This document shows positions 26,616 through 36,530 of a stretch of DNA of 64,000 nt, in pieces. The notes below the pieces were generated by a model that was not told the DNA's origin, searched no databases, and saw only the letters and a list, made by a program, of their open reading frames with translations. Made by a program: the position numbers and the translations under genes. The DNA is taken from positions 1-64,000 of the forward strand of contig NZ_FNGW01000009.1 of NCBI RefSeq assembly GCF_900103615.1, read 5' to 3'. Source of the DNA: Romboutsia lituseburensis DSM 797 (lineage in GTDB: Bacteria; Bacillota; Clostridia; Peptostreptococcales; Peptostreptococcaceae). Position 1 is the first letter of the stretch. Each line of letters begins with the position of its first letter.

Positions 26616-29288
26616 ATGAGTTTTTTAGATAGTTTATTTAACATGGCGGATAAAAAAGAACTTAAAAAGTTTAATAAGATAGTTGATCAAATAGATTCTT
26701 TAGAGACAAAATTTGATTCTATGTCAGATAAAGAACTTCAAAATATGACAAATATATTTAAAGAGAGATTAAGCGCAGGAGAAACGATAGACGATATATT
26801 ACCAGAAGCTTTTGCTGTTGTAAGGGAAGCATCTAAAAGAATATTAGGGATGAGACACTATAGAGTACAGCTTATAGGTGGTATTGTTCTTCATCAAGGT
26901 AGAATAGCTGAAATGAAAACTGGGGAAGGTAAAACATTAGTTGCAACTGCGCCAGTGTATTTAAATGCTCTTACAGGGAAAGGTGTACATGTAGTAACAG
27001 TAAATGATTATCTAGCAAAACGTGATAAGGAACAAATGGCAAAAGTATATGAATTCCTTGGAATGACAGTTGGGGTAATAGTTCATGGGCAAAATCCTCA
27101 AGTTAGAAGAGAACAATATCAATGTGATATAACATATGGAACTAACAATGAATATGGATTTGATTACTTAAAAGATAATATGGTAATACATAAGGAACAA
27201 ATGGTTCAAAGAGAGTTAAACTATGCTATAGTCGATGAGGTTGACTCAATTCTTGTAGATGAAGCGAGAACACCACTTATAATATCTGGACCTGGGGATA
27301 AATCTACGCATTTATATGCGGATGCGAATACATTTGTATTAACATTAAAACCAGATAACTATGAAGTTGACGAAAAGCAAAAATCAGTTTCTTTAACTGA
27401 ATCAGGGATACAAAAAGCGGAAGTTTACTTTAATGTAGATAACCTAACAGATGTAGCTAATACAGAACTTTATCATCATATAAGTCAAGCATTAAAAGCT
27501 CATGTAATAATGAAACGTGATGTTGATTATGTATCTAAGGATGGAGAAATAATCATAGTTGATGAATTTACTGGAAGACTTATGTTTGGTAGAAGATACT
27601 CAGAAGGATTACATCAAGCTATAGAAGCTAAAGAAGGCTTAAGAATTCAAAGAGAGTCTAAAACATTAGCTACTGTAACATTCCAAAATTACTTTAGAAT
27701 GTATAACAAGTTATCAGGGATGACAGGAACAGCTAAGACAGAAGAAGATGAATTTAAGGCTATATATAAAATGGATGTAGTTCAAATACCTACGAATAAA
27801 AGTATTCTAAGAAAAGATTTAGCAGATGTTGTTTATAAAAATCAAAGAGGTAAGTTTAATGCAGTTGTAGATGATATAATTGAAAGACATGCAGTTAAGC
27901 AACCAGTGCTTGTTGGTACAGTTTCAATAGAAAATTCAGAATTATTATCTATGTTATTAAAGAAAAAAGGAGTTAAGCATGAAGTATTAAATGCTAAGCA
28001 CCATGATAAAGAAGCTGAAATAATAGCACAAGCTGGTAGATTAGGTGCTGTAACTATAGCAACTAATATGGCAGGGCGTGGTACCGATATAGTATTAGGT
28101 GGTAACCCTACTTTCCTAACAAAGAGAGAAATGAAAAGATTAGGATACGATGAATCTGTAATAAATAAAGTGGATACATCGTTAGAAGGAATAGATAGAG
28201 AAGGCAACGAAGACTTATTTGCAGCTAGAGATGAATATGAAAACTTATACAAAAAGTTTAAAGAGCAAACTCATCAAGAGCAAGAAGAAGTTATAAAAGC
28301 TGGTGGTTTAGCTATCATAGGTACTGAAAGACATGAATCTAGAAGAATTGATAATCAGTTAAGAGGTCGTGCTGGTCGTCAAGGTGACCCAGGTAGTTCT
28401 ACATTCTATATTTCATTAGAAGATGATCTTATGAGATTATTCGGAAGTGATAGAATAAGTTCTGTAGTAGAGAAAATAGGTCTAGAAGAAGATATGCCTA
28501 TAGAACATAAAATGTTAACTAAGTCTATAGAAGGCGCTCAAAAGAAAGTTGAAGGTAGAAACTTTGGTATAAGAAAACATGTGCTTCAATATGATGACGT
28601 TATGAATAAGCAAAGAGAGACTATATATGCTGAAAGAAGAAGAGTTCTAGAAGGTGAAAATTTAGAAGAACAAATAAAGCATATGGTACACTCTTTAATA
28701 GAAGATGCAGCTAATACTTATACTCAAGAAAATAATATAAACGTAGATGGATTTAAGGATTATCTATATCATTTATTCATGCCAAAAGGAAGCATAGAAA
28801 TAACAGATATGGAAAAACTTAATACTGCACAATTAGTAGAAGTAGTCTATGAAATAGCAGTTAAGATATATAGTGATAAGGAAGAAAAAATAGGATCGGA
28901 AAGAATGAGGGAAGTGGAAAGAGTTATACTTCTTCAAGCTGTTGATAATCATTGGATAGATCATATAGATGCTATGGATCAATTACGTCAAGGTATAGGA
29001 CTTCGTGCTATAGGTCAGCAAGATCCAGTTATAGCTTATACTAATGAAGGATTTGAAATGTTCAATGAAATGAACACACATATACAAGAAGATACTATAA
29101 GATATCTATTCAACATAACTATAGAAGAGCCAGTTGAAAGAAAGCAAGTTATAGATGTTGATCATTTATCTTCTAATATAACAGATGAACCAGGAAATAA
29201 AACTGTTAAGAAAGAAGAATCAATAGGAAGAAATGATGACTGCCCTTGTGGAAGTGGTAAAAAGTATAAGAAATGTTGTGGTAGATAA
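26616..29288 (+). CDS. secA: Preprotein translocase ATPase SecA
   Basis: Motor that pushes preproteins through SecYEG. The 890-residue protein has Walker [10 protein letters not shown] (about residue 100), [32 protein letters not shown], the [12 protein letters not shown] motif and the C-terminal zinc motif [19 protein letters not shown] at 26600-26604 favours ATG 26616 over the ATGs at 26607 and 26574. prfB follows 15 bp downstream, the common Firmicute secA-prfB pair. Confidence 0.98.
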   Translation: MSFLDSLFNMADKKELKKFNKIVDQIDSLETKFDSMSDKELQNMTNIFKERLSAGETIDDILPEAFAVVREASKRILGMRHYRVQLIGGIVLHQGRIAEMKTGEGKTLVATAPVYLNALTGKGVHVVTVNDYLAKRDKEQMAKVYEFLGMTVGVIVHGQNPQVRREQYQCDITYGTNNEYGFDYLKDNMVIHKEQMVQRELNYAIVDEVDSILVDEARTPLIISGPGDKSTHLYADANTFVLTLKPDNYEVDEKQKSVSLTESGIQKAEVYFNVDNLTDVANTELYHHISQALKAHVIMKRDVDYVSKDGEIIIVDEFTGRLMFGRRYSEGLHQAIEAKEGLRIQRESKTLATVTFQNYFRMYNKLSGMTGTAKTEEDEFKAIYKMDVVQIPTNKSILRKDLADVVYKNQRGKFNAVVDDIIERHAVKQPVLVGTVSIENSELLSMLLKKKGVKHEVLNAKHHDKEAEIIAQAGRLGAVTIATNMAGRGTDIVLGGNPTFLTKREMKRLGYDESVINKVDTSLEGIDREGNEDLFAARDEYENLYKKFKEQTHQEQEEVIKAGGLAIIGTERHESRRIDNQLRGRAGRQGDPGSSTFYISLEDDLMRLFGSDRISSVVEKIGLEEDMPIEHKMLTKSIEGAQKKVEGRNFGIRKHVLQYDDVMNKQRETIYAERRRVLEGENLEEQIKHMVHSLIEDAANTYTQENNINVDGFKDYLYHLFMPKGSIEITDMEKLNTAQLVEVVYEIAVKIYSDKEEKIGSERMREVERVILLQAVDNHWIDHIDAMDQLRQGIGLRAIGQQDPVIAYTNEGFEMFNEMNTHIQEDTIRYLFNITIEEPVERKQVIDVDHLSSNITDEPGNKTVKKEESIGRNDDCPCGSGKKYKKCCGR

Positions 29289-29303
29289 TAGCGGAGGACA
29301 GAA

Positions 29304-30417
29304 ATGTTAAATTTACAAGACTATAGAAATAGTGTAGAGAGAATGTCTTCAAATATAGAAGAAATGAGGGTTTCTCTTTGACATTGCTTCATTAAATACA
29401 AGAATTAAAGAAAATGAAGAAAAAATGAATGAGCAGGATTTTTGGAATGATAATGATGCTGCTCAGAAGATACTTCAAGAAAATAAATCACTTAAGGAAA
29501 CTGTAGAAGAGTATAATACACTTGTATCATCATTAGAAGAGATTGAAGTTTTAATAGAACTAGGACTTGAAGAAAATGATGAATCTATTGAAAAAGAAAT
29601 AGAAGAATCTATATCTAAATTAGAAAATGAAATAGATAAGGTAAGGATAAAAACTCTTTTAAGTGGAGAATATGATAAAAATAATGCTATTTTATCTATA
29701 AATGCTGGTACTGGAGGGCTTGATGCTCAAGATTGGGCACAAATGCTACTTAGAATGTATGTAAGATGGGCAGAGAGTAAAGACTATAAAGTTAAAACTT
29801 TAGATATAATATCAGATCCTGAAGCTGGAATAAAAAGTGCAACACTTCTTATAGAAGGAATAAATGCATATGGATATTTAAGGAGTGAAAAAGGTGTTCA
29901 TCGTATGGTAAGAATATCTCCTTTTGATCCATCAGGAAAAAGACATACATCATTTGCATCTATAGATGTTATACCAGAATTAGATGATAGCATAGAAATA
30001 GATATAAATACGGTTGATTTAAAAATAGATACATATAGAGCTTCTGGTGCAGGAGGTCAACATGTAAATACTACAGATTCGGCAGTAAGGATAACACATA
30101 TTCCTACTGGTGTTGTGGTTCAATGTCAAAATGAAAGATCTCAACATAAGAATAAAGATACGGCGATGAAGATGCTTATGGCCAAGCTTATAGAGCTTAA
30201 AGAACTTGAACAAAAAGAAAAAATAGAAGACATTCAAGGAAAATATTCTCAAATAACTTGGGGAAGCCAAATAAGATCATATGTATTCCAGCCGTATAAA
30301 TTAGTAAAAGACCATAGGACTAATGCAGAAATGGGTAATGTAGATAGTGTTATGGATGGCAATTTAGATTTATTTATAAATGAATATTTAAAAATGAATA
30401 AATCTAAAAATCATTAA
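29304..30417 (+). CDS. prfB: Peptide chain release factor 2 with programmed +1 frameshift
   Basis: RF2 recognises UGA and UAA stop codons. Frame one runs from ATG 29304 for 25 codons to TGA 29379-29381. The shift site CTT-TGA-C follows an SD-like GAGGG a few bases upstream, as in classical prfB. Reading continues from GAC 29380, giving about 370 residues. The body has the stop-recognition SPF in RISPFDPSGKRHTSF and the catalytic GGQ in ASGAGGQHVNTTDSAV. Low RF2 lets the ribosome shift and make more RF2. Confidence 0.96.
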
Positions 30418-30420
30418 AGA

Positions 30421-30455
30421 AAGGGCTTGAGAATTTAATTCTCGAGCCTTATTTT
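30421..30455 (+). terminator. Terminator after prfB
   Basis: GGCTTGAGAA and TTCTCGAGCC pair with one G-U, followed by TTATTTT. Confidence 0.88.
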
Positions 30456-30517
30456 AAAGCTGTAAAAAATACTTAAGATCTAGACATACCTAAATAATCG
30501 AAAGAAGAGGGATTTAT

Positions 30518-32659
30518 ATGAATATAAATGAAATATTAAAAAAAGAGCTTAATCTAAGAGATGATCAAGTAAATAATACTATAAAACTTATAGATGAAGG
30601 TAACACAATTCCATTTATAGCTAGATATAGAAAAGAAATGACTGGCGAAATGAGTGATGTAACTTTAAGGGAATTTCATGATAAATTAATGTATTTAAGG
30701 AATTTACAGAGTAGAAAAGATGATGTAGTAAGAATAATTGAAGAACAGGGAAAATTAACAGACGAAATAAAAATAAATATAGAAAAAGCACATACTCTTC
30801 AAGAGGTAGAAGATATATATGCTCCATACAAACAAAAGAAAAGAACTAGAGCTACTATAGCAAAAGAAAAGGGATTAGAAGGCTTAGCATTAGCTATTTT
30901 AAATACAAATATAGAAAATTTAGATATTGAAGCTGAAAAATATATAAATGAAGAAAAGGAAGTAAGCTCAATAGAAGAAGCTTTAAAAGGAGCTAAAGAT
31001 ATAATAGCTGAAATTGTATCAGATGATGCAAAAATAAGAAAGTACATAAGAGAACTTGCATTAAAAGAAGGTATTATAGTAACAAAAAATTCTCAGGAAG
31101 AAAAATCTGTATATGATATGTACTATGATTATAGTGAATCAGTAAAAACTATAGCTCCTCATAGAGTATTAGCTATAAATAGAGGAGAAAAGGAAAACTT
31201 CTTAAAGGTTAAATTAGAAATAAATAATGAAAAAGTAATAAATCATATAATAAATGAATATGTAAAAAATGATAACTTTAAAAATAAACAAGAAATAGTT
31301 TCATCTATAGAGGATGCATACAAAAGATTAATATTCCCTTCTATAGAAAGAGAAATAAGAAATCATTTAACTGAATTAGCTCAAGAAAGAGCAATAAGTG
31401 TATTTGGTAAAAATATAAAAAGCCTTTTATTACAACCACCAGTTAAAGATAAAGTTGTAATGGGATTTGACCCAGCATTTAGAACAGGATGTAAGATTGC
31501 AGTTGTAGATAAAAATGGGAAGTTACTAGACTTTACAACTGTATATCCGACAGAACCACAAAACAATGTAGAAGGTGCAAAGAAAACTCTGAAAGAATTA
31601 ATAAATACTCATGGAGTAGATATCATAGCTATTGGAAATGGAACTGCATCGAGAGAATCTGAGAAGTTTGTATCAGATATGATAAAAGAAATAGATAAAC
31701 CTATCCAATATATAATAGTTAATGAAGCTGGAGCATCAGTTTATTCTGCATCAGAATTGGCTAATGAAGAGCATCCGGATATAAATGTATCTATAAGAGG
31801 AGCTATATCTATAGGAAGAAGATTACAGGATCCATTAGCAGAGCTAGTAAAAATAGATCCTAAAAGTATAGGGGTAGGTCAATATCAGCATGATTTAAAT
31901 CAAAAAAGGTTAGCTGAAGTATTAGGTGGAGTTGTAGAAGATTCAGTTAATAGCGTAGGTGTAGATTTAAATACAGCATCATATTCTTTATTAGAGCATA
32001 TTGCAGGTATAAGTAAAACTATAGCTAAAAATATAGTAGCATATAGAGAAGAAAATGGAGATTTTACGTCTAGAGCACAGTTGAAAAAAGTAAAGAGACT
32101 AGGTCCTCAAGCATTTACACAATGTGCAGGATTTATGAGAATACTGGATGCTAAAAATCCTTTAGATAATACAGGCGTTCATCCAGAGAGCTATGATACT
32201 TGTAAAAAAATGTTAGAAATTTTAGGATACTCATTAAAGGATATAGAAAATAAAAATATAGAAGAAATTGATTCTAAGATTAATGAAGTAGGTATAAAAC
32301 AATTAAGCGAGAATTTAGAAATAGGTCAAGTAACATTAAAAGATATAATAGCTGAAATTAAAAAACCAGGAAGAGATCCTAGAGAAGAAGGTATAAAACC
32401 AATACTTAGAACGGATGTATTAAAAATAGAAGATATCCAAGAAGGAATGATTCTGAAAGGTACAGTCAGAAATGTAGTAGACTTTGGAGCTTTTGTAGAT
32501 ATCGGAATAAAAAATGATGGTTTAGTTCATAAATCTCAAATGAGTAAATCATTTGTAAAAGACCCTATGTCTATAGTCACAGTAGGAGATATTGTAGATG
32601 TAAAAGTTATAGGAGTTGACATGAATAAGCAAAGAGTGGCTTTATCAATGAAGATATAA
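30518..32659 (+). CDS. tex: Tex family RNA-binding protein
   Basis: Conserved nucleic-acid-binding protein linked to transcription and expression of virulence or toxin genes in some bacteria. The 713 residues hold the Tex N-terminal helical domain, a YqgF-like RNase H fold (VMGFDPAFRTGCKIAVVD near residue 315), helix-hairpin-helix repeats (about 490-560) and a C-terminal S1 domain (GMILKGTVRNVVDFGAFVDIG). RBS AGAAGAGG. The amidohydrolase starts 22 bp after it. Confidence 0.95.
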   Translation: MNINEILKKELNLRDDQVNNTIKLIDEGNTIPFIARYRKEMTGEMSDVTLREFHDKLMYLRNLQSRKDDVVRIIEEQGKLTDEIKINIEKAHTLQEVEDIYAPYKQKKRTRATIAKEKGLEGLALAILNTNIENLDIEAEKYINEEKEVSSIEEALKGAKDIIAEIVSDDAKIRKYIRELALKEGIIVTKNSQEEKSVYDMYYDYSESVKTIAPHRVLAINRGEKENFLKVKLEINNEKVINHIINEYVKNDNFKNKQEIVSSIEDAYKRLIFPSIEREIRNHLTELAQERAISVFGKNIKSLLLQPPVKDKVVMGFDPAFRTGCKIAVVDKNGKLLDFTTVYPTEPQNNVEGAKKTLKELINTHGVDIIAIGNGTASRESEKFVSDMIKEIDKPIQYIIVNEAGASVYSASELANEEHPDINVSIRGAISIGRRLQDPLAELVKIDPKSIGVGQYQHDLNQKRLAEVLGGVVEDSVNSVGVDLNTASYSLLEHIAGISKTIAKNIVAYREENGDFTSRAQLKKVKRLGPQAFTQCAGFMRILDAKNPLDNTGVHPESYDTCKKMLEILGYSLKDIENKNIEEIDSKINEVGIKQLSENLEIGQVTLKDIIAEIKKPGRDPREEGIKPILRTDVLKIEDIQEGMILKGTVRNVVDFGAFVDIGIKNDGLVHKSQMSKSFVKDPMSIVTVGDIVDVKVIGVDMNKQRVALSMKI

Positions 32660-32681
32660 GCTTATACTAGGAGGAGAATAT

Positions 32682-33839
32682 ATGATATTCATAAAAAATG
32701 GAACAATAAATACTATAACTAACGGTATAGTTGAAGAAGATATAATTATAGAAAATGGGAAGATAGTAGCTATTGGAAAAAATTTAGATGTACCATCAGA
32801 TGCACAAGTTATAGATGCAGATGGTAAGTTTGTTTTTCCTGGATTTATAGATGCCCATACTCATTTAGGATTATGGGAAGATGGAATGGGATTTGAAGGT
32901 GCAGATGGAAATGAAGAAACTGATCCAATAACTCCACACTTAAATCCTATAGACGGTATAAATCCAATGGATAATACTTTTAAAGAAGCAGTTCAAGGAG
33001 GTATAACAGCGGTATGTACAACTCCAGGAAGTGCAAATGTAATGGGTGGCCAATGTATAGCTATAAAAACATTTGGTAGAAGGATAGATAAGATGGTTAT
33101 AAAAAATCCTGTTGCATCTAAAATAGCTTTTGGTGAAAATCCAAAAAGTTGTTATGGAAGAGATGAAAAAATGCCTCAGACTAGAATGGCTATAGCTTCA
33201 TTGCTAAGAGAAAATTTAAAAAAGGCAGAAGAGTATTTAGATGAAATGGATTTATACATGGAGCATGAAGATCATGATAAGCCAGAGTATGATATAAGAA
33301 TGGAGAGTTTATTACCAGTACTTAAAAGAGAAGTTCCATTTAAAGTTCATGCACATAGAGCAGATGATATATTTACAGCTATAAGAATAGCTAAAGAATT
33401 TGATCTAAAACTTACACTAGATCACTGCACAGAAGGACATCTAATAGTTGAAGATTTAGTAGAAGAAGGATATCCAGTAATCGTGGGTCCATCATTAACA
33501 GAAAAATCTAAAATAGAATTAAGAAATTTAACTTTTGATACAGCTGGAATATTATCTAATGCAGGGTTAGATATATGTTTAATGACAGATCATCCTGTAA
33601 TTCCTGTTCAATACTTACCGTTATGTGCAGGCATAGCTGTTAAGCATGGCATGAAAAAAGAAAAAGCTCTTGAAGCTATAACTATAAATCCAGCTAAAAC
33701 TTTGGGCATAGATGATGCTGTAGGCTCTATAGAAGTAGGGAAAGATGCAGACATAGTTATATGGGATGGATGCCCATTAGAAATACAAAGTAATGTATTA
33801 CACACTATTATAGATGGAAAATTAGTTTATAATAGATAA
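32682..33839 (+). CDS. Amidohydrolase family metalloenzyme
   Basis: A cyclic-amidohydrolase-type hydrolase with unknown substrate. The 385-residue protein shows the metal motif DAHTHLG (about residue 60), a lone His region VHAHRADD, DHCTEGH, and the distal Asp in MTDHPVIP. The C-terminal sequence INPAKTLGIDDAVGSIEVGKDADIVIWDG is typical of imidazolonepropionase/dihydroorotase relatives. It follows tex within 22 bp, with RBS AGGAGGAG. It is unlikely to be pyrC, since the pyr genes lie elsewhere and lengths differ, but I cannot exclude other amidohydrolase classes. Confidence 0.88.
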   Translation: MIFIKNGTINTITNGIVEEDIIIENGKIVAIGKNLDVPSDAQVIDADGKFVFPGFIDAHTHLGLWEDGMGFEGADGNEETDPITPHLNPIDGINPMDNTFKEAVQGGITAVCTTPGSANVMGGQCIAIKTFGRRIDKMVIKNPVASKIAFGENPKSCYGRDEKMPQTRMAIASLLRENLKKAEEYLDEMDLYMEHEDHDKPEYDIRMESLLPVLKREVPFKVHAHRADDIFTAIRIAKEFDLKLTLDHCTEGHLIVEDLVEEGYPVIVGPSLTEKSKIELRNLTFDTAGILSNAGLDICLMTDHPVIPVQYLPLCAGIAVKHGMKKEKALEAITINPAKTLGIDDAVGSIEVGKDADIVIWDGCPLEIQSNVLHTIIDGKLVYNR

Positions 33840-33906
33840 TTATGGGTATAAAAATATAGTCGTCGTAATTAATTCACAGGTAATATAAGGTATATAAAAA
33901 AATTAG

Positions 33907-33935
33907 TTGACTTTAATAGTGTAAATTAATACTAT
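33907..33935 (+). promoter_or_regulatory. Promoter of the FMN riboswitch and ribU
   Basis: -35 TTGACT (33907-33912), 17-bp spacer, -10 TACTAT (33930-33935), about 35 bp before the riboswitch. Confidence 0.65.
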
Positions 33936-33968
33936 ATAAATATAAGAATGGAAAAATCAATAGTAAGA

Positions 33969-34085
33969 TAGATCTTCGGGGCAGGGTGAAATTCCCTACC
34001 GGCGGTACAGCCCGCGAGCTACATTTGTAGCATGATTTGGTGAAATTCCAAAGCCGACAGTAAAGTCTGGATGAGAGAAGAAGCA
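33969..34085 (+). ncRNA. FMN riboswitch (RFN element) of ribU
   Basis: RFN core blocks GATCTTCGGGGCAGGGTGAAA, TTCCCTACCGGCGGT, AGCCCGCGAGC, GATTTGGTGAAATTCCAAAGCCGACAG and AGTCTGGATGAGAGAAGA are all present in order. Ligand FMN should shut ribU down through the hairpin at 34152-34188. Confidence 0.97.
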
Positions 34086-34151
34086 AATTTTTTACATTGT
34101 CTATTTATATACAATAAATTATGTATATTATATAACTTGTGCTCAAAAAAT

Positions 34152-34188
34152 AAGCTCGAAGATAGATCTCTTCGAGCTTTTGTTTTTC
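34152..34188 (+). terminator. FMN-riboswitch terminator before ribU
   Basis: AGCTCGAAGA and TCTTCGAGCT pair, then TTTTGTTTTT. It ends about 15 bp before the ribU RBS. Confidence 0.9.
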
Positions 34189-34215
34189 CTAATAAAAATT
34201 AGGAGGTTATATTTT

Positions 34216-34830
34216 ATGCAAGGAACTTTAGAAAATAAAAGTGTTTTTAAAACATCTACATTAGTAAAGGTAGGGATACTGTCTGCAATTGGATATATAT
34301 TAATGTTTATATCTGTTCCAATTCCAATGTTATTTCCAGAATTTCTAAAAATAGATGTATCTGATTTACCAGCATTATTAGGCGGAATTGCACTAGGACC
34401 TATGGCAGGTGTTGCTATAGCATTTCTTAAAAATTTATTACAGTTTATAACAGGTATGTCTACAACAGGTGGTGTTGGAGAATTTGCAAATTTCGTAATA
34501 GGTGGGTCATTTGTTTGGACAGTTTCTTATGTTTATACAAAGAAAAGAGAAAAATCAGGAATTATAATAGGGCTTATACTTGGAGTATTTGTTATGACTA
34601 TAGTTGGCTGTTTATCAAATTACTATATAATGTTACCATTTTATAGCACTATAATGCCGATAGAAGCAGTAATAGAAATGGGAGCAGCAATTAATCCTTA
34701 TATAGTAGATAAATTTACATTTGTAATATGGATAATAGCTCCGTTTAATTTATTAAAAGCAACTATAATGTCATTGTTGACATTGCCTTTATACAAAAGA
34801 ACAGAGAAAATATTAAATAAAGTTAAATAA
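34216..34830 (+). CDS. ribU: Riboflavin ECF transporter substrate-binding subunit RibU
   Basis: Membrane S component that binds riboflavin and works with the shared ECF energy-coupling module, which is not in this window. The 204-residue protein has about five or six hydrophobic segments, the LGGIALGPMAGVAIAFLKNLLQ region typical of RibU and a charged C terminus. AGGAGG at 34201-34206 fits ATG 34216; the in-frame ATG at 34180 lies in the terminator. The upstream FMN riboswitch supports riboflavin as substrate. Confidence 0.95.
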   Translation: MQGTLENKSVFKTSTLVKVGILSAIGYILMFISVPIPMLFPEFLKIDVSDLPALLGGIALGPMAGVAIAFLKNLLQFITGMSTTGGVGEFANFVIGGSFVWTVSYVYTKKREKSGIIIGLILGVFVMTIVGCLSNYYIMLPFYSTIMPIEAVIEMGAAINPYIVDKFTFVIWIIAPFNLLKATIMSLLTLPLYKRTEKILNKVK

Positions 34831-34834
34831 AATA

Positions 34835-34867
34835 AAAGCTCCCTAACTTAAATTAGGGAGCTTTTGA
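34835..34867 (+). terminator. Terminator after ribU
   Basis: AAAAGCTCCCTAA and TTAGGGAGCTTTT pair around CTTAAA. Confidence 0.92.
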
Positions 34868-34909
34868 AGTTTAGAGCCAATACGTTAGATTAAACTAAAC
34901 TAGTTTTTG

Positions 34910-35236
34910 CTAAAAAAAGTGATCAAAGTAAACTATAAAACTAATAATTCCAGTGATTATAGTATATATTAGAGATACTATAAAAGGGAGATTTATATTG
35001 AATTCAATATCACCATTATTTTTTCTTTCTTTGCTTTCAATTAAAAATTTATATCTCATATCACATGCTGAAGTTGTTGCTCCACCATTGCTAGAAAAAT
35101 ATGCTATAAAAATAGTAACTAATATTCCTGTTAAGAAGGAAAATTCAAAAAAGCTAGTTTTAAAAATATTGCATAGTGCAAAATTACAAATGATAAGAAT
35201 TAAAAATGTCGAGATTACAGAAATAAGTTTTTTCAA
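34910..35236 (-). CDS. Small membrane protein of unknown function
   Basis: I do not recognise a family. The predicted 108-residue protein has three hydrophobic segments: residues ~5-24, ~32-48 and ~82-103, the last near the C terminus. A polar stretch with GGATTSACDMRYKF sits between the second and third. Start TTG 35236 has GGAGGG seven bases upstream on the reverse strand, a good signal. A forward-strand reading of similar length (34953-35297) overlaps it but lacks a comparable RBS. Confidence 0.6.
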   Translation of the reverse strand: MKKLISVISTFLILIICNFALCNIFKTSFFEFSFLTGILVTIFIAYFSSNGGATTSACDMRYKFLIESKERKNNGDIEFNINLPFIVSLIYTIITGIISFIVYFDHFF

Positions 35237-35334
35237 CTATAAGCCCTCCAATATTTTATTTGTAATTATATTATATTTATATAAAAGTATTTTGTGAGAG
35301 GCAATAGTATGCTATAAACTTATAACAAAAGAGA

Positions 35335-35366
35335 AAAGACACTTATTTTAATAAGTGTCTTTTAAT
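35335..35366 (-). terminator. Terminator after the CAP-domain gene
   Basis: AAAAGACACTTATT and AATAAGTGTCTTTT pair almost perfectly; T-runs on both strands make it potentially bidirectional. It lies just past the 35376 stop. Confidence 0.85.
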
Positions 35367-35375
35367 ATAAATTTA

Positions 35376-36155
35376 TTATTTTCCTATAAACATTTGTGTC
35401 CAGTATAATTGTCCATTTGAAGCTTTAGCTATACCAACACCTAGCTCTGTAAAGTTAGGGTTTAATATATTTTTTCTATGACCTTCAGAGTTCATCCAAG
35501 AATTCATAACTTCAGCAGGTGTTCTTTGTCCCATTGCTATATTTTCTCCAGCTGTTCTGTAAGATATTCCGAATTGTTTCATCATATCAAATGGTGAACC
35601 GTAAGTAGGAGAAGTATGATCAAAATAGTTTTTGTTTATCATATCTTGTGATTTTGTAGTTGCAACATTAGATAATTCTTTATTTAATGTTAAAGGCTTA
35701 GCTCCAACTTTAGCTCTTTCTTGGTTAACTAAGTTTAATACTTCTTGTTGTTGAGCTGAGAATGAAGCATTAGACTCTGGCTTATTTTCAGGTTTTACAG
35801 TATTGTTACTGTTGTCATTATTATTGTTATTATTGTTGCTGTTTGAATCACCAGGAACTGAAGGTTTGTTCTCTGGAGTAGTATTTGGCTTTTCAGGCTT
35901 TACAACATTATTATTTGAAGATTCAGAATCAGTTGGCTTGTTAACATTACAATTTGAGTTACTTGGTTTGTTAACATTACAATTTTTCTTATATTTAAAG
36001 CAATCTTTAACTGAATTTACACATATTATTTGTAATTTTTGATTAGAGTTACTGCATGCAGTAGTTCTTGAATCTGCATGAGATGTAACTATGCTACCTG
36101 CCGATACTATTGATATTAATCCTGCTGCTACTAGTGTTTTTATTTGTTTTTTCAT
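35376..36155 (-). CDS. Secreted CAP-domain (SCP/PR1-like, YkwD type) protein
   Basis: The 259-residue protein has a signal peptide (residues 1-~27, ending SHA), a cysteine-containing segment (Cys34, 45, 52, 59, 69), a low-complexity Asn/Pro/Lys linker (~60-130) and a C-terminal CAP domain (FSAQQQEVLNLVNQERAKVG to YWTQMFIGK). CAP hallmarks HTSPTYGSPFDMM, AGENIAMG and GHRKNILNP are intact. The linker contains a duplicated CNVNKP unit. It is probably cell-surface or spore associated; the molecular role of bacterial CAP proteins is mostly unknown. Confidence 0.92.
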   Translation of the reverse strand: MKKQIKTLVAAGLISIVSAGSIVTSHADSRTTACSNSNQKLQIICVNSVKDCFKYKKNCNVNKPSNSNCNVNKPTDSESSNNNVVKPEKPNTTPENKPSVPGDSNSNNNNNNNDNSNNTVKPENKPESNASFSAQQQEVLNLVNQERAKVGAKPLTLNKELSNVATTKSQDMINKNYFDHTSPTYGSPFDMMKQFGISYRTAGENIAMGQRTPAEVMNSWMNSEGHRKNILNPNFTELGVGIAKASNGQLYWTQMFIGK

Positions 36156-36200
36156 TTTAATCCACCTCTAGTTTATCTTTAATTCAGATTTCATCAAAAG

Positions 36201-36217
36201 GTTACAAAAAAGTTACA
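36201..36217 (-). promoter_or_regulatory. 11-bp-spaced TTACA repeats upstream of the CAP gene
   Basis: GTTACA at 36201-36206 and again at 36212-36217 (reverse strand TGTAAC twice), one helical turn apart. It lies 46-62 bp upstream of the CAP-protein start. Spacing resembles OmpR/PhoP-type response regulator sites. No regulator is assigned. Confidence 0.35.
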
Positions 36218-36424
36218 ATTGATGATGTGAATATAGTATCACAATTAAAATAAAAATTTACATGTAAAATTATTCCTAGTATAAACGTTGGATTATGGAC
36301 TTATATAAAAATACTAGGTGAAATTAAGTTATAACAAAGGGGAAAGGGGTTTAACTAAAATAGACATAATGTAAAAAATTTCATTAATATATATAATTTA
36401 CAATATAAAAATTAGTATATTTTT

Positions 36425-36463
36425 AGAAAATTAAAAAGCACTTACTTAAAAAAGTAAGTGCTT
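36425..36463 (-). terminator. Reverse-strand intrinsic terminator in the 36156-36853 gap
   Basis: 12-bp perfect stem, AAAA loop on the forward strand (TTTT on the reverse), then T-rich sequence on the reverse strand only. On the forward strand GGGGG follows, so it terminates only reverse transcription. Confidence 0.8.
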
Positions 36464-36530
36464 GGGGGAATAAGGAATATTTAATATTTGGGGGAGTAAA
36501 TATCCTTTGTATTTAAATTATGGTCAATAG
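36425..36530 (-). ncRNA. Candidate small RNA with two UCCCCCAA motifs
   Basis: Reverse-strand transcript unit. A perfect 12-bp hairpin (AAGCACTTACTT at 36436-36447 with AAGTAAGTGCTT at 36452-36463) is followed on the reverse strand by TTTTTAATTTTC. Upstream on that strand are TTATTCCCCCAA and TTACTCCCCCAA, 27 bp apart. Possible promoters are TTGACC (36527-36522) with GATATT (36504-36499), 17 bp apart, or a -10 CATAAT (36522-36517). No ORF with an RBS is present. Expected length is about 65-90 nt. Expression is unproven. Confidence 0.5.

Noticed and set aside
29425-30417. RF2 starting at ATG 29425
   Set aside because: The 5' 25 codons plus slip site are clearly present, so the longer frameshifted gene is preferred.
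34953-35297. Forward 114-codon frame
   Set aside because: Overlaps the reverse-strand membrane protein, which has a proper SD and hydrophobic periodicity. The forward frame has no SD.
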